Shown: positions 54,589-63,685 of the stretch, piece after piece
Numbering within the stretch: the first letter of the stretch is position 1
Layout: each line of letters begins with the position of its first letter
Assembly: GCF_013285385.1 (NCBI RefSeq)
Contig: NZ_CP054212.1
Location: 806,001-870,000, forward strand
Source: Paramixta manurensis
GTDB taxonomy: Bacteria > Pseudomonadota > Gammaproteobacteria > Enterobacterales > Enterobacteriaceae
Direction of reading: 5' to 3'
DNA length: 64,000 nt
Program-made: the position numbers and the translations under genes
The notes under the pieces: generated by a model
Seen by the model: only the letters and a program-made list of their open reading frames with translations
Told to the model about the DNA's origin: nothing
Database searches by the model: none

Positions 54589-57492
54589 TTACTGATGAGT
54601 GACCACGATCAGACGCAGCGCATCCAAACGCCATCCCGCCTCGTTGAGGCTCACCATAATCTGCTGCCGATTGCTTTCCAGCGCGTCGATTTCGTCCTGA
54701 CGAATATTCGGGTTCACCATTTTCAGCGCTTCCATCCGCTCCAGCTCCGCCCCCAGTTTTTCACTGGCTTCCTGACGCGCGCTGTCGATAATCTTACGCG
54801 CTTCCGCCGCCGCCGGTTCTTCCGACAGTTTAAGGATCGCATGCACATCTTGTTGCAGGGCGTTCACCAGCTTACTGCCATTATGGCGATTAACCGCGTT
54901 AAGTTGGCGATTGAAACTCTCAAACTCCACTTTGGTCGCGAGGTTAGTGCCCTGACGATCAATCAGCATACGGATTGGCGTCGGCGGCAGGAAACGCGTC
55001 AACTGCAAATGCTTCGGCGCCTGCGCTTCTACCACGTAAATCAGCTCAACTAACAGTGTTCCAACCGGCAACGCCTTATTCTTCAACAAAGAAATGGCGC
55101 TGGTGCCGGTATCGCCGGATAACACCAGATCCAAACCGTTACGAATGATCGGATGTTCCCAGGTCACGTACTGCGCATCTTCGCGCGCCAACGCCTGGTT
55201 ACGATCAAACGTAATGGTGCAACCCTCTTCCGGTAAACCGGGGAAATCCGGTACCAGCATATGATCGGATGGCGTAAGCACAATGAGATTATCGCTGCGA
55301 TCTTCCTGGTTAATGCCAACAATATCGAACAGATTAAGCGCGAAGTTCACCAGTTCGATATTGTTATCCTGCGCGGCGATTTCATCCGCCAGCGCCTGGG
55401 CTTTTTCACCGCCGTTGGAATTGATCTCCAGCAGACGATCGCGCCCCTGTTCGAGCTGGGTTTTCAATGCATCATGCTGCTTGCGGCAATCGGCAATAAA
55501 CGCATCCAGCCCGACGCTGCTTTCCGGCGCGGCAAGAAACGCAATCAGCGGGTTATAGACGCTGTCGTAAATCGCACGCCCGGTCGGGCAGGTATGCTCA
55601 AAGGCATCCAACCCTTCGTGATACCAACGTACCAATACCGATTGCGCGGTTTTTTCCAGGTAAGGCACCAGGATTTGAATATCATGCGCCTGTCCGATGC
55701 GGTCAAGACGACCGATTCGCTGTTCCAGCAAATCCGGATTGAACGGCAGATCGAACATCACTAAACGGCTGGCGAACTGGAAGTTGCGCCCCTCGGAGCC
55801 AATTTCGGAGCACAACAGCACCTGTGCGCCTTCCTCTTCAGAAGCAAAGTAAGCGGCGGCGCGGTCGCGCTCAATAATTGACAAGCCTTCGTGGAACACC
55901 GCGGCGCGGATGCCTTCACGCTCACGTAACACCTGCTCCAGTTGCAGCGCGGTGGCAGCTTTGGCGCAAATCACCAACACTTTTTCATCGCGGTTACTGG
56001 TGAGGTAACCCATCAGCCATTCGACACGGGGATCGAAGTTCCACCAGGTGCCACTTTCGCCTTCAAACTCTTGGTAAATCTGCTCCGGATACAACATATC
56101 GCGCGCGCGCTCGTCGGGAGATTTGCGGCTCCCCATAATGCCAGAGACTTTGATTGCGGTTTGGTATTGCGTGGGCAGCGGCAGGCGAATTTGGTGCAGT
56201 TCGCGCTTTGGAAACCCCTTCACGCCGCCACGTGTGTTGCGGAACAGCACCCGGCTGGTGCCATGGCGATCCAGCAACATGGTGATCAATTGCTGGCGTG
56301 CGTCCAGCTTGCTCTCATGTTGGCTATTGGCGACTTGTAGCAGCGGCTCAATATCCTGTTCACCGACCAAATCGTTCAGCAGATTCATCTCTTCGCGACT
56401 AATTGGCTTATCGGCCAGCAGCATCGCGACGGCATTCGCAACCGGGCGGAAGTGCTGCTGCTCCTCAACAAAACGGGCGAAATCATGAAAGCGGTTGGGA
56501 TCGAGCAGGCGCAGGCGCGCAAAATGGCTCTCCATGCCCAGTTGTTCCGGCGTGGCGGTTAACAGCAGAACGCCTGGGATCTGCTCGGCAAGCTGTTCAA
56601 TCACCTGATATTCACGGCTCGGCTCACCTTCGCTCCAGCCCAGATGATGCGCTTCGTCAACCACCAATAGATCCCACTCGGCTTCGGCCATGCGTTCCAG
56701 GCGCTGCTTATTGCGGCGCACAAAATCCAGCGAACAGATAACCAGTTGTTCGGTATCGAAGGGGTTATCACTGTCGTGTTGCGCTTCTGCGTAACGCTCG
56801 TCATCAAACAGTGCGAAACGCAGGTTAAACCGGCGCAGCATTTCAACCAGCCACTGATGCTGTAAGGTTTCCGGCACCACGATCAGTACGCGATCGGCGC
56901 GCCCAGCCAGCAGTTGTTGATGGATAATCATCCCGGCTTCGATAGTTTTCCCGAGCCCGACTTCATCGGCCAGTAAAACGCGCGGCGCGTGACGGCGCCC
57001 AACATCGTGCGCGATATGCAACTGATGCGGGATCAGATTGGTGCGCATTCCGCGCAGGCCGCTTACCGACAGCCGGTATTGTTCGCTGTGATATTTACGC
57101 GCCCGGAAACGTAAGGCGAAGCGATCCATCCGATCAAGCTGACCGGCAAACAGGCGATCCTGCGGTTTACTGAACACCAGTTTACTGTCGAGCATCACTT
57201 CGCGCAGGCTAACGTCCTGTTGGTCATCATTGCGTGTGCCCAGATAGGTGATAAGACCGTTTTCATCGTGGGTTTCAGTGACGGTCATCTGCCAGCCTTC
57301 ATGGCTGGTAATAGTGTCGCCCGGATTAAAGATGACGCGAGTAATAGGAGAATCATTTCTGGCGTAGAGGCGGTTTTCGCCGGTCGCGGGGAACAGCAGG
57401 GTCACCATTCGCGCATCCACCGCGACGACGGTTCCTAATCCCAGTTCGCTTTCCGTATCGCTGATCCAGCGTTGACCAAGTGTAAAAGGCAT
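54589..57492 (-). CDS. rapA: RNA polymerase-associated SWI2/SNF2 ATPase RapA (HepA)
   Basis: Swi2/Snf2 ATPase bound to RNA polymerase that recycles stalled polymerase. The 967 residues (E. coli 968) have two N-terminal Tudor-like domains, the helicase motifs LLADEVGLGKTIEAGMIIHQ (~170-190), LLVVDEAHHLGW (Walker B), LLLTATPEQLG, and motif VI QRIGRLDRIGQAHDI near 610, followed by the long C-terminal region. Shares direction with polB upstream. Confidence 0.97.
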   Translation of the reverse strand: MPFTLGQRWISDTESELGLGTVVAVDARMVTLLFPATGENRLYARNDSPITRVIFNPGDTITSHEGWQMTVTETHDENGLITYLGTRNDDQQDVSLREVMLDSKLVFSKPQDRLFAGQLDRMDRFALRFRARKYHSEQYRLSVSGLRGMRTNLIPHQLHIAHDVGRRHAPRVLLADEVGLGKTIEAGMIIHQQLLAGRADRVLIVVPETLQHQWLVEMLRRFNLRFALFDDERYAEAQHDSDNPFDTEQLVICSLDFVRRNKQRLERMAEAEWDLLVVDEAHHLGWSEGEPSREYQVIEQLAEQIPGVLLLTATPEQLGMESHFARLRLLDPNRFHDFARFVEEQQHFRPVANAVAMLLADKPISREEMNLLNDLVGEQDIEPLLQVANSQHESKLDARQQLITMLLDRHGTSRVLFRNTRGGVKGFPKRELHQIRLPLPTQYQTAIKVSGIMGSRKSPDERARDMLYPEQIYQEFEGESGTWWNFDPRVEWLMGYLTSNRDEKVLVICAKAATALQLEQVLREREGIRAAVFHEGLSIIERDRAAAYFASEEEGAQVLLCSEIGSEGRNFQFASRLVMFDLPFNPDLLEQRIGRLDRIGQAHDIQILVPYLEKTAQSVLVRWYHEGLDAFEHTCPTGRAIYDSVYNPLIAFLAAPESSVGLDAFIADCRKQHDALKTQLEQGRDRLLEINSNGGEKAQALADEIAAQDNNIELVNFALNLFDIVGINQEDRSDNLIVLTPSDHMLVPDFPGLPEEGCTITFDRNQALAREDAQYVTWEHPIIRNGLDLVLSGDTGTSAISLLKNKALPVGTLLVELIYVVEAQAPKHLQLTRFLPPTPIRMLIDRQGTNLATKVEFESFNRQLNAVNRHNGSKLVNALQQDVHAILKLSEEPAAAEARKIIDSARQEASEKLGAELERMEALKMVNPNIRQDEIDALESNRQQIMVSLNEAGWRLDALRLIVVTHQ

Positions 57493-57640
57493 AGATGTTT
57501 GGCTCGATTCTCGTGATTAATGACTTCAGCCGCTCACGGGCAATAGCATTGCGGCCAGGCGCAGGCGTCTGGCAACGGTGAAGAGCGGTAAAATTCAGGA
57601 AGGGCGCTATGGTACTGGAAGGTAACGCATTCGTCACCTG

Positions 57641-60001
57641 TCAAAAAAGCCCCAACTGGCCTGTTATCAGTGTAGCAAAGTCATCCTCAAGGAAAGGGAG
57701 AATTCCCTCCGCCACCGGCTGCAACTGGCGCGTAAGATAATGATCGTAATCCAACGGCGTCTGGCGCGCTTCCAACGGTTCCGGTCCGGAGGTGGCCATA
57801 ACGTAGCGAATCGCGCCGCCATTTTGATACAGCAACGGGCGGCCCAGCTTTTGGTGATACTCATCGGCAATGCGCGCGGCGCGGACATGCGGCGGCACGT
57901 TACGCTCATACTCTTTGAGTGGACGACGCAGCCGCTTCTTGTAGACCAACTGATCATCCAGTTCGCCATCCAGCAACTGCCGCACCGTTTCAATAATATA
58001 GTCCTGATAAGGTTCCTGGCGGAAAACTCGGCGATACAGCTCCTGCTGAAAAACTTGCGCCAGCGGCGTCCAGTCAGTACGCACCGTTTCCAGCCCTTTA
58101 AACACCATGCGCTCTTTTTCACCTTCGCGGATCAACCCGGCATAACGCTTTTTACTGCCTTGCTCCGCGCCGCGTATGGTCGGCATCAGAAAACGACAGA
58201 AATGGGTTTCGAACTCCAGTTCTAATGCGCTGGTGAGATTCAGGGTGCGTGATAAATGCTCTTGCCACCAGTGGTTGACCTTTTCGACCAAGCGTTTGCC
58301 GATTGCTTGCGCCTGGGTTTCTTCGTGGGCGCCTTTCAGCCAGACGAACGTTGAATCGGTATCGCCATAGATCACGTCATACCCTTCCGCCTCAATTAAC
58401 TCTCGTGTCTGGCGCATAATGTCATGCCCACGGAGCGTGATCGAGGAGGCGAGGCGCGGATCGAAAAAGCGACAGGCGCTGGTGCCTAACACGCCATAAA
58501 AGGCGTTCATAATAATCTTTAGCGCCTGCGAGAGAGGTTGGTTACCTTGCGCTTTCGCCGCTTCACGCCCATGCCAGATTTGACTCACAATCGCCGGCAG
58601 GCAATGGCGCGAACGGGAAAAGCGCGCGCCGCGAAAACCGCTTACCGACTCTTCATCTGCGGGATGGGCGATTCCCTCGACCAGACCGACCGGGTCAATG
58701 AGGAAGGTACGGATAATTGAGGGATAAAGGCTTTTATAATCCAGCACCAGCACTGAGTCATACAGGCCGGGCCGCGAATCCATCACGTAACCGCCGGGGC
58801 TGGCTTCCGGCGCCACTTCACCAAGATTTGGCGCGACAAAACCGGCGCGGTGCATGCGCGGGAAATAGAGGTGGCTGAAAGCTGCGACTGAGCCACCGTG
58901 ACGATCGACCGCCAGCCCATTGACCGTTGCGCGCTCCAGCAGGAACGGCATCAGCTCGGTTTTTTCAAAAATACGCGTAACCAGTTCGCAATCTTTCAGG
59001 TTATAACGCGCCAGCGCCGGTTTATCATTGGCAAAGCGTTGGTTGATCTCTTCCATGCGCTGCCACGGGTTATCAATCGCTTTACCTTCGCCGAGTAACT
59101 CACGCGAAACCGCTTCCAGGCTAAATGAGGAAAAACTCCAGAACGCCGATTTCAGCGCTTCAATTCCGTCAATAATTAAGCGCCCCGTCGCCTGAGCGAA
59201 ATAGACGCCGGGCTTAAAACCGTGCTCCCGCCATTCCAGCGCCTCATTATTACGCCCCAGGCGTAACGGGATGCCGTAGCGCTCGGCATGTTTCTGCAAC
59301 ACACGTAGATCAAACTGCACCACATTCCAGCCGATAATGACATCAGGGTCGTGTTCGGCGAACCAGGCGTTCAGTTTTTCCATCAGCTTTGGGCGGCTAT
59401 CGACATATTCCAGAGTAAAATCCAGCCCATCTGCCGCGCCGTTCTCCGGCCCCAGCATATACACCTGGCGTTGGCCGCAGCCTTCCAGCCCGATGCAATA
59501 CAACTCGCCATGCTGGCTGGTTTCAATATCCAGCGAGACCCATTTCAGCGTTGGGCGGTAATCCGGATGCGGTTTTAATTTGGCGTTGATTACGCCGTTG
59601 CCAACCGGCTGGCCGCTAAACCACACCGGCGCGGTAATAAAACGCTCCATCAAAAAACGTTCAGGCGGACGGATATCCGCCTCATATACCGAAATGCCGT
59701 GTTCCCGTAACTGTTTCTCCAGCCGCTGAAGCTGGCGGTACTGGCGGCAATACAATCCGCAAACCGGGCGCTGACGAAAATCTTTCAGTTCCAGCGGCGT
59801 CAGCCGATAGTGGCGTTCATTGGCTAACAACTGCTCGGCTTTCTGCCGCGCCTCGGCAGGGATAAATGCCACTGACTCTTGAACCGGCAAGGTGACGCGC
59901 AACGGCCCGCTCCCGGTTGCTAACCAGAGCGTCACTTCGGTGCCGGTTGGCGTATCTCGCCAGTGACGAGTGAGCAGGAACCCTGCGCGCGGACTATTCA
60001 C
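57641..60001 (-). CDS. polB: DNA polymerase II
   Basis: Family B DNA polymerase with 3'-5' exonuclease; SOS-induced, used in lesion bypass and fork restart. At 786 residues (E. coli 783) it has Exo I in VSLDIETSQHGELY (~150), Exo II in IIGWNVVQFDLRVL, and polymerase motifs VLDYKSLYPSII (motif A), and YGDTDSTFVWLKG (motif C, ~545). A LexA-like box lies 39 bases upstream. In E. coli araBAD comes next; here it is replaced by vgrG. Confidence 0.97.
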   Translation of the reverse strand: MNSPRAGFLLTRHWRDTPTGTEVTLWLATGSGPLRVTLPVQESVAFIPAEARQKAEQLLANERHYRLTPLELKDFRQRPVCGLYCRQYRQLQRLEKQLREHGISVYEADIRPPERFLMERFITAPVWFSGQPVGNGVINAKLKPHPDYRPTLKWVSLDIETSQHGELYCIGLEGCGQRQVYMLGPENGAADGLDFTLEYVDSRPKLMEKLNAWFAEHDPDVIIGWNVVQFDLRVLQKHAERYGIPLRLGRNNEALEWREHGFKPGVYFAQATGRLIIDGIEALKSAFWSFSSFSLEAVSRELLGEGKAIDNPWQRMEEINQRFANDKPALARYNLKDCELVTRIFEKTELMPFLLERATVNGLAVDRHGGSVAAFSHLYFPRMHRAGFVAPNLGEVAPEASPGGYVMDSRPGLYDSVLVLDYKSLYPSIIRTFLIDPVGLVEGIAHPADEESVSGFRGARFSRSRHCLPAIVSQIWHGREAAKAQGNQPLSQALKIIMNAFYGVLGTSACRFFDPRLASSITLRGHDIMRQTRELIEAEGYDVIYGDTDSTFVWLKGAHEETQAQAIGKRLVEKVNHWWQEHLSRTLNLTSALELEFETHFCRFLMPTIRGAEQGSKKRYAGLIREGEKERMVFKGLETVRTDWTPLAQVFQQELYRRVFRQEPYQDYIIETVRQLLDGELDDQLVYKKRLRRPLKEYERNVPPHVRAARIADEYHQKLGRPLLYQNGGAIRYVMATSGPEPLEARQTPLDYDHYLTRQLQPVAEGILPFLEDDFATLITGQLGLF

Positions 60002-60039
60002 CTTGAACCCTTCGTGTACCTATTTTAGGCAATAATAGC

Positions 60040-60055
60040 ATGTTTATTTATACAG
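60040..60055 (-). promoter_or_regulatory. LexA-box-like site before polB
   Basis: Read leftward, CTGTATAAATAAACAT fits the LexA pattern CTGTATATATATACAG at most positions and keeps the CTG half-site, but the far half ends CAT instead of CAG. Its place just ahead of polB (dinA in E. coli, LexA-regulated) supports it. The rest of 60002-60296 holds no gene I can support; it must contain the vgrG promoter, with GGGAG as the vgrG ribosome site. Confidence 0.55.
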
Positions 60056-60296
60056 TGTCCGTGTAAACCAATTTGTAGAATATGCAACCATGTGAGGCTG
60101 TTTAGGAATAGTCTTAAGTGTGAGCGGGGTGCTGGTATCACCCGGCTTGGTATGTTAGATGTATGAACGTTTGCTGCAAAATATTTCAACCTCGCTGCGC
60201 CATGAGATCGTTAAATAACAAGGACGATCAACGACATGGTGCAGCGGTAGCTATTTATCCGGTTTAAATACCCGCTGCCATCAGGGAGTTTTATTA

Positions 60297-62720
60297 ATGG
60301 ATCGTCTTATTGTTGCGCACGTCCCGGCCAGCCCGGAAGAACTGCTGTTTAAGTCGCTTTCCGGTGAGGAACACCTCTCCCGCGTGTACGCCTTTGAGGT
60401 GGAGCTGCTCTGCCCGGCCAATAATCTCGACCTGAAGGCGCTGCTGGGGCAGCCGCTGACGGTGGAAATCCGCAGCAACCCGCTGACGCCGCGCTACCTG
60501 AGCGGCTTTATCACCCGCATGACGCTGGCGGGGCGCGAGCCGCACGGCGACCGTTACTACATCTACCGCGCCACCATCAACCCCGCCCTGTGGTACCTGG
60601 AGCAGAACCGCGACTTCCGCATCTGGCAGGAGAAGACGGTTCCCGACATCGTCAGCACCCTGCTGAACGACTATCAGATCCCGTTTGAAAACCGGCTGAC
60701 CGGCTCATACCGGCAGTGGGGCTACTGCGTGCAGTACAACGAGAGCGACCTGGATTTTATCAGCCGCCTGATGGAGCACGAGGGCATTTATTACTACTTC
60801 CGCCACGAACAGGGCGAACAGACGCTGGTGCTGGCCGACGCGCCGGACGCGCACAAGGCGCTGCCGGGGTATGAGGCTATTCCGTACAACCAGCCGGAAG
60901 GTGAGATGCGGGTGAAGGCGGAGGGGATTCAGGGCTGGAGCGTAACCGGGGCCATCACGCCGGGGCTGTACAGCCACGACGATTATGACTTCCGCAAGCC
61001 GCGCGCGCGGCTGTTCGAGGCGCGGCAGAACCCGGGGCCGCAGGCGGCGAAGCAGACCGAAGTGTACGACTGGCCGGGGCGCTTTACCGACCATCAGCAC
61101 GGGCAGTTTTACGTGCGGGTGCGCCAGCAGGAGCTGGCGGCGCAGCACCAACAGATGGGCGGGAAGGCGACGTCAACCGGCCTGGCGCCGGGGTTCGTGT
61201 TTAACTTTATCCGCGCGCCGCGGCGTGAGGACGAGGGCGAGTACCTGACGGTGGGGGCGAGCTACCTGTTTACCGAAAACCACTATGCCAGCGGCGGCGA
61301 CCAGCAGGGCGAGCACCGGACCACCTTTACGGTGGTGCCGGCGGAGCTGAACTGGCGGCCGGAGCGCGGGACGGCGTGGCCGCGCACCTACGGGCCGCAG
61401 ACCGCCGAGGTGGTGGGGCCACAGGGGGAGCCTATCTGGACCGATAAGTACGGGCGGGTGAAGGTGAAGTTCCGCTGGGACCGCTACGCCAGCGGGGACG
61501 ACACCAGTTCGTGCTGGGTGCGGGTGTCGAGCGCGTGGGCGGGCTGGAAGTACGGTGGCGTGCAGGTGCCGCGGGTTGGCGAAGAGGTGGTGGTGGACTT
61601 TATCAACGGCGACCCGGACCGGCCGATAATTACCGGGCGGGTGTACAACGAGGACAGCCTGCCGCCGTGGGACCTGCCGAACGACGCGACGAAGATGGGG
61701 TTTATGTCGCGCAGCAAGAACGGGACGAAGGACAACGCCAGCTTCCTGTTTTTCGAGGACCGTCTGGGCAGCGAGTCGTTTGACATGCACGCCGAGCGGG
61801 ACATGAATATCTCGGTGGAGAATAACAAAAAGGTGACGGTGGACGGGACGCATACCGAAGTGGTTCAGAAGGCGACCAGCTACCATCATAAGGACACCCG
61901 TGAGACCACGGTGGATCAGCACGATACCCAGACGTTTAATAATGGCAGGACGCTGAGTGTAACGGCGGGCGGGCGTAAAGAGAGCATTACCGATGGCGAA
62001 GAAAAAAGCGTCACCGGTTGTTCAGATAACAGCTATACCGATAACGTCACTGTCGTCACCGACAAAACCATCAGCACCAAAGCGGCAGACCGTATTATGT
62101 TTGATGCCGCGAACCAGATTGTTTACGGGCAGACTATTGATGCAAAAGGCGTGGCGTCGGAAGTAAACCATGCACCATTCAATAAAGATGCTAAAGCTCA
62201 GCTTATAAGCGCGCCTGGGACACAACATGTCCCTAATGATTATATGAAGGCCGCTTCAGGGGCTTCTATCGCGGGCGCAACAAAAGTTGTTTATAAAAAA
62301 GGTGTAGTAACAGATATTAATGGGGTTGATCAACTGACTGTAGATGAAAATCAGATAGTTGATATTAAAGGTAATGTATCAAGGAATATTAACGGTACTT
62401 GGTTTGAGAATGTTGATGGCGATATTACTATTAATGCAAAAAGTATTACTTTTAATGCGAAAACATCTATAACAAGTAATGCTAAATCTGTAAATGATAA
62501 TGGTGATATCGAATTAGTTAAATGGACTCCTTATTCAGGCGAAATAAAAGGATTTTCTGCAGGACTTACTATGCTTGAGTCAAATTATACGGCGATGAAT
62601 TTTAACCGAGCTGAGTTTGAAATGGGAACGGCAAACGGAAGAGCAAAGTTTACCAATGCAGTAAATGTAGTTGTTGATGGTATTAAAAGTAATTTTGCAA
62701 AACTAACTACATTTTTTTAA
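60297..62720 (+). CDS. vgrG: Type VI secretion spike protein VgrG with AT-rich C-terminal extension
   Basis: Trimeric spike that tips the type VI secretion tube. Of 807 residues, ~1-350 are the gp27-like hub (LSGEEHLSRVYAFEVELLCP at the start, YNESDLDFISRLMEHEGIYYYF near 150). The gp5 OB region is ~380-470 (VVGPQGEPIWTDKYGRVKVKF, WVRVSSAWAGWKYGG, QVPRVGEEVVVDFINGDPDR). From ~490 the beta-helix needle has typical ERDMNISVENNKKVTVDG repeats. From about residue 620 (near base 62180) codon use becomes AT-rich and the residues Asn/Ile/Lys-rich, continuing the beta-prism pattern (DITINAKSITFNAKTSITSN) and ending in a novel tail. Core function is confident; the tail may be an effector or cargo-binding extension. 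No other T6SS genes are in the window. Confidence 0.92.
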   Translation: MDRLIVAHVPASPEELLFKSLSGEEHLSRVYAFEVELLCPANNLDLKALLGQPLTVEIRSNPLTPRYLSGFITRMTLAGREPHGDRYYIYRATINPALWYLEQNRDFRIWQEKTVPDIVSTLLNDYQIPFENRLTGSYRQWGYCVQYNESDLDFISRLMEHEGIYYYFRHEQGEQTLVLADAPDAHKALPGYEAIPYNQPEGEMRVKAEGIQGWSVTGAITPGLYSHDDYDFRKPRARLFEARQNPGPQAAKQTEVYDWPGRFTDHQHGQFYVRVRQQELAAQHQQMGGKATSTGLAPGFVFNFIRAPRREDEGEYLTVGASYLFTENHYASGGDQQGEHRTTFTVVPAELNWRPERGTAWPRTYGPQTAEVVGPQGEPIWTDKYGRVKVKFRWDRYASGDDTSSCWVRVSSAWAGWKYGGVQVPRVGEEVVVDFINGDPDRPIITGRVYNEDSLPPWDLPNDATKMGFMSRSKNGTKDNASFLFFEDRLGSESFDMHAERDMNISVENNKKVTVDGTHTEVVQKATSYHHKDTRETTVDQHDTQTFNNGRTLSVTAGGRKESITDGEEKSVTGCSDNSYTDNVTVVTDKTISTKAADRIMFDAANQIVYGQTIDAKGVASEVNHAPFNKDAKAQLISAPGTQHVPNDYMKAASGASIAGATKVVYKKGVVTDINGVDQLTVDENQIVDIKGNVSRNINGTWFENVDGDITINAKSITFNAKTSITSNAKSVNDNGDIELVKWTPYSGEIKGFSAGLTMLESNYTAMNFNRAEFEMGTANGRAKFTNAVNVVVDGIKSNFAKLTTFF

Positions 62721-62733
62721 AATGAGGAAAAAA

Positions 62734-63084
62734 ATGTCATATACGACAATTATTGGGATTATTGCAGTTATTATCCTTTTTTCACTAGCAATAAAAAAGG
62801 GATTTAAAGAAAGAGCTTTACTTGATAATGGAGTATCAACTACAGCAGAAGTTTTATCTGTGAAACAGCTAGCTTCAGTTGGTAACGGGGGATACAAAAT
62901 ATCGATGAAGTTGAAGTATAAAACTCAAACTGGAGATGATTTTTTGATCGATTATAAAAATGGATATAGTGCGGTAACCCTACCCTATTTAAAAAAAGGG
63001 AGTTTTATACCTATTAAATATGACAGGAAAGATCCTGGAAAAATTGTTGTTGATTTGCCGTCGTTGATGGAAGGTAGTAATTAG
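62734..63084 (+). CDS. Small membrane-anchored protein, paralogue 1 of vgrG-linked array
   Basis: A 116-residue protein with one N-terminal membrane segment (TTIIGIIAVIILFSLAIKKG) and a soluble beta-rich domain containing AEVLSVKQ, KISMKLKYKTQTGDDF and PIKYDRKDPGKIVVDL. The shape resembles DUF3592-type proteins. Start chosen at ATG 62734 with GAGGA six bases upstream; an in-frame ATG at 62722 is possible. AT-rich like the vgrG tail. Role unknown; an immunity or accessory protein for a cargo of VgrG is one possibility. Confidence 0.62.
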   Translation: MSYTTIIGIIAVIILFSLAIKKGFKERALLDNGVSTTAEVLSVKQLASVGNGGYKISMKLKYKTQTGDDFLIDYKNGYSAVTLPYLKKGSFIPIKYDRKDPGKIVVDLPSLMEGSN

Positions 63085-63142
63085 TTTATTAAGAACCGAT
63101 TTATCTTTATTAAGAATGCTGATGTAATGATGAGAAGGAAAT

Positions 63143-63526
63143 ATGTCAGTATCAAGTGTTGTAAATGTTATTTTGACCATAATAATATTTGCTATTGCTT
63201 TATATATAGCAAATAGAGTAATAAAAGGATCTCAACGCCGAGAGGAAATATTGACTGCAAGTGGTAGGCCTGCCAAAGCAACGATATTATCCATGAAGCA
63301 AAATGGATTATTTTTAAATAATAATCCTGTATTGGATCTTAAATTAAAAATTGAGTTATTAAACGAACCACATTCATGGTTGGTAGAAAAACATCAGGAA
63401 ACGGCAATGCTGATCGCAGTAGCCTCCTATGAAGTTGGTGGGGTATATGAAGCACGTGTAGGAAAAAATGATAATGATATTCTGTTAGTCAAAGATGCTA
63501 GCGGAAAATCCATTCGGATAGAGTAA
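63143..63526 (+). CDS. Small membrane-anchored protein, paralogue 2
   Basis: A 127-residue protein with a good AGAAGGAAAT site. One N-terminal membrane segment (VVNVILTIIIFAIALYIANR), then a short basic stretch and the shared motif AKATILSMKQ followed by a beta-rich domain (LDLKLKIELLNEPHSWLVEK). Similar architecture to the genes on either side but little identity beyond that motif. Function unknown. AT-rich. Confidence 0.6.
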   Translation: MSVSSVVNVILTIIIFAIALYIANRVIKGSQRREEILTASGRPAKATILSMKQNGLFLNNNPVLDLKLKIELLNEPHSWLVEKHQETAMLIAVASYEVGGVYEARVGKNDNDILLVKDASGKSIRIE

Positions 63527-63563
63527 GTAATATCGTTAATTAATATGATTTAATTATCTAAAC

Positions 63564-63592
63564 CTGAGTTGTCGGTAAAAACGGCAACTCAG
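63564..63592. repeat. Inverted repeat after paralogue 2
   Basis: CTGAGTTG and CAACTCAG form an 8-bp stem (inner bases partly paired) in the gap between the second and third small genes. There is no T-run. It could be a leftover of gene-cassette exchange or an RNA hairpin. Confidence 0.4.
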
Positions 63593-63685
63593 AATGCGGA
63601 ACCAAGATCAGCGTTATGGATATGCTGGCTGGGGCTAGTTTTTGTAAAAAACGTTGTCTATTTCCGTATTATTTTTAGAGGCTAT

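Noticed and set aside
60120..60160. Sigma54 promoter before vgrG
   Set aside because: TGGTATCACCCGGCTTGG looks vaguely similar but the GG to GC spacing is wrong and the -24 element is poor.
60705..61922. Long leftward frames opposite vgrG
   Set aside because: They come from the high GC of the vgrG core; the rightward frame has the recognised motifs.
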